Part shown: piece after piece, positions 6,963-15,791 of the stretch
Numbering within the stretch: position 1 is the first letter of the stretch
How the letters are laid out: each line of letters begins with the position of its first letter
Program-made: the position numbers and the translations under genes
Assembly: GCA_937899715.1 (NCBI GenBank)
Contig: CALCNX010000134.1
Coordinates: forward strand, 1-31,314
From: an uncultured bacterium
GTDB lineage: Bacteria > Bacteroidota > Ignavibacteria > Kapaibacteriales > UBA4661
DNA: 31,314 nt
Direction of reading: 5' to 3'
The notes under the pieces: generated by a model
Databases searched by the model: none
What the model was told of the DNA's origin: nothing
Seen by the model: only the letters and a program-made list of their open reading frames with translations

Positions 6963-7328
6963 TTATTGACTCAACAATTGACCGACCATAATTCGATGAC
7001 CTTCGGGCGATATGACCCCAAACTCTCGCATTCCCCACGGCTTGTCAGCAAGTGGCGAAGAAATTGTAACGCCCCGTGCCCGTACCTCATCATAGTAAGC
7101 AGCGGCATCGTCCACACGCAAATAACCAAAATAACTGTGGTCGCCGAGTTTGCTTGCTAGTATAGAGCCTCTGCAATCTCCCAGCATAACCATACAATTA
7201 TCTTTTTCCAGAAAAATCCAGCCCGGCGGCTCTGATGAAATACTGAATCCAAGAGCCACAAAAAATTCTGATGATACTTTCAAATCATGCACAGCCAGTA
7301 CATAATGATTTTGTAGTATTCGTGCCAT
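6963..7328 (-). CDS. VOC-superfamily protein (glyoxalase/bleomycin-resistance-like)
   Basis: This 121-residue protein has the single-module VOC layout: MARILQNHYVLAVHDLKVSSEFFVALGFSI at the start (first beta-alpha unit), a central FLEKDNCMVML strand, GYLRVDDAAAYYDEVRARGV, and DKPWGMREFGVISPEGHRIMVGQ at the end. The WGMREFGVISPEGH segment is typical of the glyoxalase/bleomycin-resistance/dioxygenase family, whose members act as small metalloenzymes or ligand-binding resistance proteins, usually as dimers. The substrate cannot be told. It lies 21 bp downstream of the phytoene/squalene synthase gene on the same strand, so the two may be co-transcribed. Confidence 0.85.
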   Translation of the reverse strand: MARILQNHYVLAVHDLKVSSEFFVALGFSISSEPPGWIFLEKDNCMVMLGDCRGSILASKLGDHSYFGYLRVDDAAAYYDEVRARGVTISSPLADKPWGMREFGVISPEGHRIMVGQLLSQ

Positions 7329-7349
7329 TTGCTTGCTCTTTTATGAGAT

Positions 7350-8276
7350 TTATGAGAAAAACTTTGTTCGGAGAACTTCTCCGAGTAAAATCCGCATTTT
7401 TTTCTGTTGCGGCACAAAGACCCGACCCAAAAACGGATTATAGTCCCGCTCCTCAATTTTCCGCAGAATACCGCGATAAATCTTGCTTGCCGATGAAATT
7501 GCATACTGCGACTCTTTGGGCAAAAGTGCGATTCCTTTATCGCCTTCATTGTAGTAGTAGTGCGCTCTTTCAACCTGAAATTTCATCATTGCTTGTAGTT
7601 CCGGTGAGAAACGTTCCTGTACAATGTCGGTTTCGTCAATGCCAAAGCGCTCGAGGTCTTCCAGAGGCAAGTAAATACGACCCATTCCCTTGTCCTCTTG
7701 TACATCGCGCAGAATATTGGTGAGCTGCATTGCCACGCCCATTTTTTCGGCATACTCGAAAGCGCTTGGGTCTTTGTATCCAAGAACGCACGTCATCATC
7801 AAACCCACCACCGAAGCTACGCGATAGCAAAACACGTAGAGTTCATCGAATGTGGCGTACCGAGCCTGCTCCATGTCCATCGTTACGCCCTTGAGCAAAT
7901 CCAACGGATATTCAATGGGAATACGATACAACTGCACAACGGGCGCAAATGCACGCATGACGGGGTGTTCGGATTCGCCCGTGCGGTAGCAAATATGCAA
8001 TTCTTGGCGCAGCGCCTCTACTTCGGCGTAGAGTTCAGATGCAGTGCGCTCACGGGGGCAGTCTATCAAATTATCGGCATAGCGGCAAAACCCATAGACC
8101 GCGTAGGTTGCCCAACGACGGTCGGTGGGAAGGATACTCGCTGAGAAGTAGAAACTTTTTGCAAAGTGCGCTGTGATTTTGCGGGCATTCTCAAAGGAAA
8201 GCCGCAAATCGTGGTTGAGCCAAAATTTTTCAGGAATTGTTGCCGAAGTCATGAACGTTTGCTGATTCTGAGTCAT
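7350..8276 (-). CDS. crtB: Phytoene/squalene synthase family protein
   Basis: Enzymes of this family condense two prenyl diphosphates head to head: two GGPP to phytoene, or two FPP to (dehydro)squalene. Both aspartate-rich motifs that bind the magnesium-diphosphate are present: DNLID (68-72, within CRYADNLID) and DVQED (191-195, within TNILRDVQEDKGMGRIYLP). The length of 308 residues fits CrtB. ATG at 8276 is used; a second Met at residue 9 is possible. A TACTTTTG box at 8289-8296 (minus strand) lies directly upstream, but I found no matching upstream element. No phytoene desaturase or squalene cyclase is nearby, so carotenoid versus hopanoid or squalene use is open. Confidence 0.9.
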   Translation of the reverse strand: MTQNQQTFMTSATIPEKFWLNHDLRLSFENARKITAHFAKSFYFSASILPTDRRWATYAVYGFCRYADNLIDCPRERTASELYAEVEALRQELHICYRTGESEHPVMRAFAPVVQLYRIPIEYPLDLLKGVTMDMEQARYATFDELYVFCYRVASVVGLMMTCVLGYKDPSAFEYAEKMGVAMQLTNILRDVQEDKGMGRIYLPLEDLERFGIDETDIVQERFSPELQAMMKFQVERAHYYYNEGDKGIALLPKESQYAISSASKIYRGILRKIEERDYNPFLGRVFVPQQKKMRILLGEVLRTKFFS

Positions 8277-8316
8277 GGAGTTTTGCTACAAAAGTAGGTA
8301 GAAGCAAGACTACATC

Positions 8317-9864
8317 TTACTTTGTGGATTGAGAAGAAAGCGCGGTGCGAATAAATTTGGTGAAATCGCTATGCAACTGCACGAGCGAAGGCTTGTGAAT
8401 ATACATCATATGCCCGGCTTCGTAATAGGTCTGCGTGATATTTGGCTGGAGCGAAGGGTCAAGTTGCAACTGATTAACCGTGTAATCGGATGCGAAATAT
8501 GGCGTTGCGAAGTCGTAGTATCCGCTTGCAAACCAGACTTTCATAAATGGATTTTTCGTCATTGCCTGACGGAGCGTTTCGCCGACGTTCAGATATTGAT
8601 TTTGCACATTGTTGTAGTTCCAAGGCTGGACGCGCCCTGTGAGCGATTCAAAAGGCAAATCATTTTTCACTCCCAGTTCGCGGCGAAGGTAATCATTGAC
8701 GGTTGCGGTGAAGGGTCCCGAAATAGTCGCATCAAGACTGGGGTCGAACTCAAATCGCTCGCCTGCCGCGTCAAGGTCTATGCCTTTGAAGCGGCTGTCC
8801 AAGCGCCCGACTGTGCGGCGGTCGCTCCGCAAAAGCTCTTTGGTGAAGCGGGAAATTTCAATCCGCAGATTTGAACCTTCCACATACTGCTGCGTAAGTC
8901 CAGTTAGCTTCGCAAGGCGCTCTGCGATTGACTTGCGCGTAGCGTCCGGCAATTTGCTCCCTTGCAAGAGCGCCAGTGCATAATCGCCTAACGCAAATTG
9001 CTCCGCTTCGGCAAGAACCGCTTTCAGGCTTTTCTGCTGTAATTCAGGCACGAGACGCTTGTGATACCAAGCGGTTGAGGTGTACGTCGGCAAGAACAGC
9101 ATATACGGCAAATCGTTGCCGGGCTGAAAACGCGCCGTCTGAAAATTAAGAATGGTAGAGATAAGCGCGATTCCGTTGATGTACAGATTATAGCGGTTTT
9201 GCAAGTAACCCGAAAGCCCCGCAGCCCGCGTTGTGCCGTAGCTCTCGCCCGCCAAAAACTTCGGCGACGACCACCGCCCGTAGCGCGTGGTGTAGAGCCG
9301 TATGAAATCACCCACCGAAGCAATATCTTCCACATAACCCAAAAACTGCTTCTGGTCTTCGCCTTGCGCCGGACGGCTGTAGCCCGTCATCACGGGGTCA
9401 ATAAATACAAGGTCGGTTTCGGGCAACCACGTGTATTCATTGTCAACAAGCGTGTACGGCGGTGCAAGCGATTCGCCCATGTCGCCCATCAGAACGCGCC
9501 GTGGTCCGATGACTCCCAAATGCAACCACAACGACGCAGAACCGGGACCACCATTGAAGGAAAACAGCACGGGGCGTTTGCTCACATCGCCCGCATCTTC
9601 GCGTGTGTAGGCGGTGAAAAAGATATTGGCTTTGGCTTTGCCTGATTCGTCGCGCATGAGCATATAGCCCGCGGTTACTTTGTAGCGAAGGACTTTACCA
9701 CCAACCGTGATTTGATGCTGCGTTACCGATAGCTGCGGCTCGCCTCCGGGGGCGGCTTTGGTCGAATCTTTCTCTTTTGCCGATTCTTGTGCAATGCCGA
9801 CGGACGTTGCCGCAAACATAAGACAGATGGCAGCAAACACGAGTGAGCGAAGAAATTTTTTCAT
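8317..9864 (-). CDS. Secreted S10-family serine carboxypeptidase
   Basis: This 515-residue protein is a peptidase of the S10 carboxypeptidase family with a Sec signal peptide (MKKFLRSLVFAAICLMFAATSVGIAQ). The oxyanion-hole block SFNGGPGSAS (102-111) and nucleophile motif GESYGT (Ser208) are clear. The acid and base of the triad are likely the Asp in ASGYYDFATP and the His in EAGHMMYIH near the C-terminus. Bacterial homologues of this type are exported and cleave C-terminal residues from peptides. I start at ATG 9864, which gives a proper signal peptide; the frame is open 57 codons upstream, but that part overlaps the aroC coding region. It is 49 bp downstream of aroC on the same strand. Confidence 0.92.
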   Translation of the reverse strand: MKKFLRSLVFAAICLMFAATSVGIAQESAKEKDSTKAAPGGEPQLSVTQHQITVGGKVLRYKVTAGYMLMRDESGKAKANIFFTAYTREDAGDVSKRPVLFSFNGGPGSASLWLHLGVIGPRRVLMGDMGESLAPPYTLVDNEYTWLPETDLVFIDPVMTGYSRPAQGEDQKQFLGYVEDIASVGDFIRLYTTRYGRWSSPKFLAGESYGTTRAAGLSGYLQNRYNLYINGIALISTILNFQTARFQPGNDLPYMLFLPTYTSTAWYHKRLVPELQQKSLKAVLAEAEQFALGDYALALLQGSKLPDATRKSIAERLAKLTGLTQQYVEGSNLRIEISRFTKELLRSDRRTVGRLDSRFKGIDLDAAGERFEFDPSLDATISGPFTATVNDYLRRELGVKNDLPFESLTGRVQPWNYNNVQNQYLNVGETLRQAMTKNPFMKVWFASGYYDFATPYFASDYTVNQLQLDPSLQPNITQTYYEAGHMMYIHKPSLVQLHSDFTKFIRTALSSQSTK

Positions 9865-9913
9865 TGGGGTTAGCCGTTTATAGTAGAGAGGACAGGTGAG
9901 TAAATATCTGAGA

Positions 9914-11110
9914 CTATTCGTGAAGCGCCGAAAGTTCATCTTCGTAGAGCTTTTTCTGCATTGCCAAAAGCTGCATTTCTGCGTCAATCGTCGCAAGTTT
10001 TTGTTGAATCTGTTCGGCGGCGGACGTAGCGGCAATGCGCTCTTGAAGCAAAACGTGGTCGAGTAGCACCAGAGCCACCATTGCTTCGGCGACGGGCACT
10101 ACACGCGGGCAAATGCACGGGTCATGCCGACCTTCCACCTTAAAATCTACCATTTCGCCGCTTCGGTTTGCCGTCTGAACAGGCTTTGTAATGGAAGAAG
10201 CCGGCTTCACTGCTATTCGCACCACAATATCCTCGCCGTTGGAAATGCCACCCACCACGCCACCGGCTTTATTGGTGGTCGTGCGAAAATTGCCATGTTC
10301 GTCTTTATAATACGGGTCATTATTTTCGCTACCCCGCAGTAACACCGAATCGAAGCCATTTCCAATCTCAAAGCCTTTGATTGCACCAAGCGTCATCAGC
10401 GCGTGTGCGAGATCAGCATCCAGTTTGTGATAAATTGGTTCGCCCAAGCCTGCCAGACAGCCCTTCACAACCACCTCCACCACGCCGCCAACCGAATCGC
10501 CGTCCGCTTGAGCGGCATGAATAACCGCAATCATTTTCTCAGCAGAAGCCGCATCAGGAGCGCGGACGATGTTGCTCTCAATCACGTCCACGTTCACATT
10601 GTCGGTCGAAACCTCAGATTGAACATTGCCCACTTGCCGCGTAAAACCGATAATGTTCACGCCTCGCTGTGCCAAAAGCTGTTTTGCCACTGCACCAGCC
10701 GCCACGCGCAGCGCCGTTTCACGTCCGCTTGCTCGCCCACCGCCACGATAATCAAAAACGCCGTACTTTTGCAAATAGGTGTGGCTGGCGTGTCCGGGTC
10801 GCAAGATTTCTGCAATGTCGCCGTAGTCGTGCGAGCGCTGGTCTTGATTTTTGATCAGAATACAAATCGGTGTTCCGGTTGTTTTGCCGTTATAGATACC
10901 GCTTACAATCTGCGCTTGGTCGGGTTCATTGCGTGGCGTGGTAACGCTGCTTTGTCCGGGCTTTCGGCGATTGAGGTCGTGCTGTATGGCATCCGTATCT
11001 ATCGGCAATCCCGGCTTGATACCGTCCAGAACCACGCCGATATATGCGCCGTGACTTTCTCCAAAGGTCATAAAACTATATGCGTTGCCAAACGAGTTAG
11101 GGCTATTCAT
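9914..11110 (-). CDS. aroC: Chorismate synthase
   Basis: AroC removes phosphate from 5-enolpyruvylshikimate-3-phosphate to make chorismate, the branch point to aromatic amino acids, folate and quinones. It needs reduced FMN. The 398-residue product carries FGESHG (16-21), RRKPGQSS, the signature RGGGRASGRETA (122-133) and the C-terminal GRHDPCICPRVVPVAEAM block. I chose ATG 11110, which gives MNSPNSFGNAYSFMTFGESHG; the longer open frame has no homology-like sequence. After the usual end there is a charged helical tail (LQERIAATSAAEQIQQKLATIDAEMQ...), seen in some homologues. A Bacteroidota-type promoter at 11170-11200 would give it its own transcript. The shikimate kinase gene is 6.5 kb away. 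Confidence 0.97.
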   Translation of the reverse strand: MNSPNSFGNAYSFMTFGESHGAYIGVVLDGIKPGLPIDTDAIQHDLNRRKPGQSSVTTPRNEPDQAQIVSGIYNGKTTGTPICILIKNQDQRSHDYGDIAEILRPGHASHTYLQKYGVFDYRGGGRASGRETALRVAAGAVAKQLLAQRGVNIIGFTRQVGNVQSEVSTDNVNVDVIESNIVRAPDAASAEKMIAVIHAAQADGDSVGGVVEVVVKGCLAGLGEPIYHKLDADLAHALMTLGAIKGFEIGNGFDSVLLRGSENNDPYYKDEHGNFRTTTNKAGGVVGGISNGEDIVVRIAVKPASSITKPVQTANRSGEMVDFKVEGRHDPCICPRVVPVAEAMVALVLLDHVLLQERIAATSAAEQIQQKLATIDAEMQLLAMQKKLYEDELSALHE

Positions 11111-11169
11111 AGAAAAAGATGAAGGATGAAGGTGCTTGAATTCTCGTGGGCGTGAATCCAATGTTTTCC

Positions 11170-11200
11170 GAAAGGTAGGCATTTTTACACATATTTTCAA
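11170..11200 (-). promoter_or_regulatory. aroC: Bacteroidota-type promoter for aroC
   Basis: On the minus strand TTG (from 11198-11200) is followed by 20 bases and TACCTTTC (from 11170-11177), one mismatch from TAnnTTTG. It lies between the TMTC-like gene stop (11234) and the aroC start (11110), giving an expected leader of about 55 nt. Confidence 0.4.
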
Positions 11201-11233
11201 GCACGAAAATTGCGGCAATAGATTCTATGCTCT

Positions 11234-13333
11234 CTAGCGGGCTTGCAACTGCGCAAGCATCGTTTGAGCGGTACTGTTCGCGGGATTTATGCGTAATGCT
11301 TCTCGAACTGCTTGCAACGCCTCTTCGCGTTTGCTTTGGCGGGATTTAACAAGTGCGATATTAAGCCACGCAACGTCCGCGAGTACGCCAAATTTGATAG
11401 CTTCTTGATATGCCGCAAGCGCTGTTTCTAAGCGGTTTGCGCGAAGTTCCGTGTTGCCACGTTCGATTGCTTCTTGAGCAGAACACAACGCAAGACGTTG
11501 ATTAACAGTATTGTCGTAGGGATTGAGGGCGACGGCTTTTTGCAAATACGGAAGCGCCTCTTGGAAACGCTGCCGACGCGCATAGACCGAACCGATATTG
11601 GCGTATGCCAGATATGGCATAATATTGTAGGCGAGAGCTTCGTGGTAGTGCGCGAGTGCAGAATCAAACATTGCCGGAGTGGCTTCGGAAGCATCCCGCA
11701 TCGCTCTGTGTCCGCGAAACATCGCCCAATCGTGCTTGTACTCACGGTTCCCCGGTTCGTACTCAAGTGCTTTGGTGTAATAGTGCTGTGCCGAATCTCC
11801 TGACGGCGTGTCTTTGTTCGGCGCATAATGCTCAAAGTACAGAGCCAGTGTGTAATATCCCCGCCCGTAAGCAGGGGCAAGGCTTGTCAGCATAGCAGCA
11901 CTTGAATAGACATCCTTCAAATATGCGCCTCGCCGCACCGAATCGGATTCATCCTTAAATTTCAAGAGAGATTCCAGCACCAGTGCTGCATGAGCCTTGA
12001 TGCTGCGCGGGGTTTCGCGCACAGCAGAGGAAGCAAGATTGTACGATGTTTTCCAATCCGGCACACGCAGAAGGGTTCGGGTGCTGTATGCAAGAGCTAT
12101 TCCACAAAGAAGCACGATGAACACTTGCCCCCAACGCGGAATCTTGAAGCGCCGCAAAAACCAGACCATTCCCGCCCCCAATGCCAGCGACCACGCCACT
12201 GACGGCAAAAACATGAATCGGTCTGCCATTGCCGAGCCGGAATACACCGCAAGATTGGAAGCGATAGACATTGCCGCCATCATCCAAAGCAAGCCCAGAG
12301 CGGAGCGGTTTCCGGCGGCATCGCTCGCACGAATGTACCACACGCCGTGTGCGGCAAGTGCAAGTATAAGTGCGAGTGCCAGAAGTGGCTGCATTCCCCA
12401 ACTCGTAGGTTCTATCACACGATAGCCATAGTCAAAGGAAAGCGTAACGGGAAAGGCGAGTTTGAGAACGTAGTCGCCGAGAACAGCCAGTTTAGTGGGT
12501 AAAAGCTGTTCCTGCGCGGCTTTTGCGTAAGGATTATTGAGCAGCGAGGTAAAATTCATATCGTCCGCTCCCCACGAGGCAATGCGCAAACTGACGAGCA
12601 GCCACGCAAGCGCCACCACCGTCATTCCCCCGAAAGCAGCACCAATGCGCTTTAGGTCAGGCTTTGGCGCAAGGACAAGCCAGACTGCCAACGGAAAAAC
12701 AGGCAGCATGGTGACGGCGTTTTCTTTTGACATGAGTGCCAGAAAAAATGCCCCGAAAGCAGCAAGAAGGCTCTTTACATCGCGTGTTTGAGCGTATCGC
12801 ACAACCAACCACAGCGCTCCGACGGAAAAGAGAAGCGCCAAAAGTTCATCGCGGCTTTTGATATTACACACCACCTCGGCATGAAGCGGGTGCGCTGCAA
12901 AGATAAGTGCCGCCAGAAACGGCAGCAGCGCGTGAATACCAGCGCAAAGCTGCACAAATACGCCAAAGACCACCACCACTGCCAAAGCATACAACAGCGT
13001 ATTCGTCGCATGGCGAAGAACGGCATTATTTTCTGCTAACTGATACTCGCAAGCAAAGGTGATAAGCGATAAAGGGCGATAGGCGCTTCGTTGCTTGCTT
13101 GTACGAGATTCAGGGGAGATGTCTGATGCACCATTGAATGTGCCTGTGAACGTCGTCGCGGTTGTTAATATCTCAGGAATACCCGCCAATCCTTTGACGA
13201 CGCTTGGCTGGCGGACAACCATTTCGCCGTCGTCCAGCACATAGTCAAAGCGAAGTGTTTGCCCATAGAGCAAAATCGCAAAAGCTGCGAGCGCGAGCGC
13301 TTGTAAGCGAATGTTAGTGGCGAATGTTTTCAT
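11234..13333 (-). CDS. TMTC-like membrane protein with C-terminal TPR repeats
   Basis: This 699-residue protein has about ten transmembrane helices in the first 450 residues and tetratricopeptide repeats in the last 200 (for example ALPYLQKAVALNPYDNTVNQRLAL and EEALQAVREALRINPANS). The N-terminal block matches the TMTC/GT-C pattern: YGQTLRFDYVLDDGEMVVRQ with the Asp-Asp pair at 34-35 in the first external loop, then RPLSLITFACEY, FAAHPLHAEVVCNIKSRDELLA, SKENAVTMLPV and SAMADRFMFLPSVAWSLALG. Eukaryotic TMTCs are O-mannosyltransferases using dolichyl-phosphate mannose. Bacterial relatives presumably glycosylate exported proteins or glycans with a polyprenyl-phosphate sugar, which is inference. 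Its donor could link to the polyprenol-kinase-like gene at 16843. Confidence 0.8.
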   Translation of the reverse strand: MKTFATNIRLQALALAAFAILLYGQTLRFDYVLDDGEMVVRQPSVVKGLAGIPEILTTATTFTGTFNGASDISPESRTSKQRSAYRPLSLITFACEYQLAENNAVLRHATNTLLYALAVVVVFGVFVQLCAGIHALLPFLAALIFAAHPLHAEVVCNIKSRDELLALLFSVGALWLVVRYAQTRDVKSLLAAFGAFFLALMSKENAVTMLPVFPLAVWLVLAPKPDLKRIGAAFGGMTVVALAWLLVSLRIASWGADDMNFTSLLNNPYAKAAQEQLLPTKLAVLGDYVLKLAFPVTLSFDYGYRVIEPTSWGMQPLLALALILALAAHGVWYIRASDAAGNRSALGLLWMMAAMSIASNLAVYSGSAMADRFMFLPSVAWSLALGAGMVWFLRRFKIPRWGQVFIVLLCGIALAYSTRTLLRVPDWKTSYNLASSAVRETPRSIKAHAALVLESLLKFKDESDSVRRGAYLKDVYSSAAMLTSLAPAYGRGYYTLALYFEHYAPNKDTPSGDSAQHYYTKALEYEPGNREYKHDWAMFRGHRAMRDASEATPAMFDSALAHYHEALAYNIMPYLAYANIGSVYARRQRFQEALPYLQKAVALNPYDNTVNQRLALCSAQEAIERGNTELRANRLETALAAYQEAIKFGVLADVAWLNIALVKSRQSKREEALQAVREALRINPANSTAQTMLAQLQAR

Positions 13334-13408
13334 TGGGAAGCGGATTCACATAATTCACAATCGTACAATACCCTGTATCATTGGTATTAAAGGCTTTTAT
13401 AGCGTCCA

Positions 13409-14041
13409 TTACTCAAGATCAAACCGATAAATAGCGTTAATGTCTTCACCCGGCTTCAGCATTGTAATCTCTTTGAGCAAACCAGTGTGCAAGTCATAGA
13501 CCCAGCCGTGAATATACGGAAAGTGGTTTTGCTGCCATGCCCGCTGGACAACAGCAGTCGCGGTAACATTGCGGCACTGCTCAATGACATTAAGTTCTAC
13601 CAGACGGTCGAATCGAGCCTTCTCATCTCCGATTGCTTCCAATTCTGCTTCATGGTAGCGGTAAACGTCTTTGATATAACGCAGCCAATTATTGAGCAAG
13701 CCCAAGTCTTTATGTTTCATAGCATTCAGAACACCACCGCAACCGTAATGACCACAGACAACGATATGTTTTACCTTAAGCGCTTCTACGGCATACTGCA
13801 GGACGCTCAGGAAGTTGAAATCCGTATGCACAACAAGGTTTGCGATATTCCGATGAACGAACATATCGCCCTGTTCGGTGCCCGTAATATCGGTCGGCGG
13901 AACGCGGCTGTCGGCGCACCCGACCCAGAGAAATTCCGGCTTTTGCTCGGGGTACGTCCGCTCGAAATAATCTGCTTTTACGCTTAATTTTTCTTCAACC
14001 CATGCACGATTGGCAAGGAGTAATTTTTTGTATGATTCCAT
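13409..14041 (-). CDS. can: Beta-class carbonic anhydrase
   Basis: This cytosolic zinc enzyme interconverts CO2 and bicarbonate. The 210-residue product shows the beta-class zinc ligands Cys42 (CADSR), His98 and Cys101 (GHYGCGG), plus the Asp44-Arg46 catalytic dyad. The VHRNIANLV and DFNFLSVLQYAVEALKVKHIVVCGH segments match the Can/CynT group. The start is set at ATG 14041 (MESYKKLLLANRAW), which aligns with the family; nine upstream in-frame residues are discounted. It lies 51 bp downstream of a SulP transporter gene on the same strand, a common pairing that suggests joint handling of bicarbonate. Confidence 0.96.
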   Translation of the reverse strand: MESYKKLLLANRAWVEEKLSVKADYFERTYPEQKPEFLWVGCADSRVPPTDITGTEQGDMFVHRNIANLVVHTDFNFLSVLQYAVEALKVKHIVVCGHYGCGGVLNAMKHKDLGLLNNWLRYIKDVYRYHEAELEAIGDEKARFDRLVELNVIEQCRNVTATAVVQRAWQQNHFPYIHGWVYDLHTGLLKEITMLKPGEDINAIYRFDLE

Positions 14042-14092
14042 AGTGTGTAGGGATACGAGATTGAACAACGGTAGGAAAGAACAAGGTTAATG

Positions 14093-15718
14093 TTAGTGCG
14101 CGGTATGAGTGTGTATTGCTTTGGCTTCAAAACTTTTGTATTCGATGTCTATATTGCGAAAGACCGCCGATTGGGCAAATTCCGCGACGGTATCATAAAT
14201 ATCGGTATCAATAAAGCGAGATTTAGAGCCGTCTATAAGTAGCATTGTATCATTCGGAATACGGCTCAGTTTTGCTTTCAACTCCGATTTATTGATAAAG
14301 GTCATGTCTTTGCTGAAGCGCAATAAATAATAATTATCAATGTTGACGAGCGTAACGGCAAGCTGGTGATTGGTGCGAATCACGTAGAACATTCCCACGG
14401 CTAGTCCGATGGCGATACCCGTGAGAAGGTCGGTAAAGACCACAGCCAATACTGTAACAAGAAACGGTAAAAACTGTTCTCGTCCTGCCCGAAACATCAG
14501 CCGGAACAGCCGAATTTGGGTGAGTTTATAGCCGACAATAATAAGAATAGCAGCAAGCGAGGCAAGGGGCACACGATTCAGAACAGGTGCAAGAAATACC
14601 ACCGCAACGAGGAGGAGAACACCGTGGATAATAGATGCCATGCGCGTTCTACCGCCTGAATAAACATTCGCCGAACTGCGCACGATAACGGAGGTCATGG
14701 GCAGTCCGCCCAGAAGCCCTGAGATAATATTGCCAATGCCCTGTGCTTGCAGTTCTTTATTTGTGTCGGAAATGCGTTTGTATGGGTCGAGTTTATCAAT
14801 TGCCTCCAGCGAGAGCAGCGTTTCCAAACTGGCGACGATTGCCAGAGTCAGCGCTGTCGAATAGACCTGCGGATTAGCAAAAGCGGCAGGGTTCGGAAAA
14901 CTCAAACCACTGATAAAGACAGCCGCATTCGTAATGAGGGGAAGTTGGACAAGGTGTCCGTCCTCAGCGCGAAGATAAAAATCAGCGAACAATGCGCGGA
15001 ATACCTCATTCATCACAATCCCGAGAACGACCACCACGAGAGGCGCGGGCACCATTTTGAAAAAGCGCTGGCGTTTCACTGCCGGATATTCCCAAAGTAG
15101 CAAAAGAGCAATCGAAACAAGAGTAATGATGACTGCTTCAGGGTTGGCACTGACAAAAGAACGAGCAATTTCAGAGAATGTGTTTGATTGACCGCTTGGC
15201 TCAAGAAAGCCAAAATCACCTTCAAAATCAGTGTCTCGCCCCAGCGCATGGGGTATTTGCTTGAGAATAATCACAATTCCAATAGCGGCAAGCATACCGC
15301 GAATGACACTTGAGGGCACATAATCGCCCAGCACTCCGGCTCGCATATAGCTGAAGCCAAGCTGCAAGATACCGGCAAGTATAACCGCTACAAGAAAATT
15401 GGAGTACGAACCCAAGTGAACAATCGCCGTAGCGACAATCACCGTTAGTCCCGCAGCAGGACCACTCACACTTAGCTCTGAGCCTGAGAAAATGCTTACG
15501 ATTGTTCCCCCGACGATGCCAGCAATCACCCCGCCCAAAAGCGGTGCTCCGGACGCAAGGGCAATTCCTAAGCATAGAGGCAGTGCCACCAAAAACACCA
15601 CAAGCCCGGCGGGAATATCGTGGGCAAAGTTATGGTAGAGAGAAAAATCAAGACTTTTATGGGGTGCTGCTGTATCGGAATGTGTAACAGTCGGTGTAGA
15701 GGAATAGAGTTCTGTCAT
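14093..15718 (-). CDS. SulP-family anion transporter (probable bicarbonate or sulfate)
   Basis: This 541-residue inner-membrane protein has the SulP/SLC26 layout: a short cytosolic N-terminus, about 12-14 helices, and a C-terminal STAS-like domain. The core begins HDIPAGLVVFLVALPLCLGIALASGAPLLGGVIAGIVGG and includes SGSELSVSGPAAGLTVIV, the SulP substrate-binding region. GLLGGLPMTSVIVRSSANVYSGGRTRMASIIHG is also characteristic. The STAS-like tail runs from about residue 455. SulP proteins carry sulfate, bicarbonate or other anions. The adjacent downstream carbonic anhydrase gene favours bicarbonate (BicA-like), but sulfate cannot be excluded. It is probably the first gene of a two-gene operon. 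Confidence 0.93.
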   Translation of the reverse strand: MTELYSSTPTVTHSDTAAPHKSLDFSLYHNFAHDIPAGLVVFLVALPLCLGIALASGAPLLGGVIAGIVGGTIVSIFSGSELSVSGPAAGLTVIVATAIVHLGSYSNFLVAVILAGILQLGFSYMRAGVLGDYVPSSVIRGMLAAIGIVIILKQIPHALGRDTDFEGDFGFLEPSGQSNTFSEIARSFVSANPEAVIITLVSIALLLLWEYPAVKRQRFFKMVPAPLVVVVLGIVMNEVFRALFADFYLRAEDGHLVQLPLITNAAVFISGLSFPNPAAFANPQVYSTALTLAIVASLETLLSLEAIDKLDPYKRISDTNKELQAQGIGNIISGLLGGLPMTSVIVRSSANVYSGGRTRMASIIHGVLLLVAVVFLAPVLNRVPLASLAAILIIVGYKLTQIRLFRLMFRAGREQFLPFLVTVLAVVFTDLLTGIAIGLAVGMFYVIRTNHQLAVTLVNIDNYYLLRFSKDMTFINKSELKAKLSRIPNDTMLLIDGSKSRFIDTDIYDTVAEFAQSAVFRNIDIEYKSFEAKAIHTHTAH

Positions 15719-15791
15719 ATATTCTCACATTCAAATAAAGGTGAAATGAAATAAATGGGGTCGGTTATTGGGTTTACCTTGAATTGTTTGC

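Noticed and set aside
10403..11122. 239-residue plus-strand frame
   Set aside because: It lies wholly antisense to aroC, which has complete family signatures; the translation is not protein-like.
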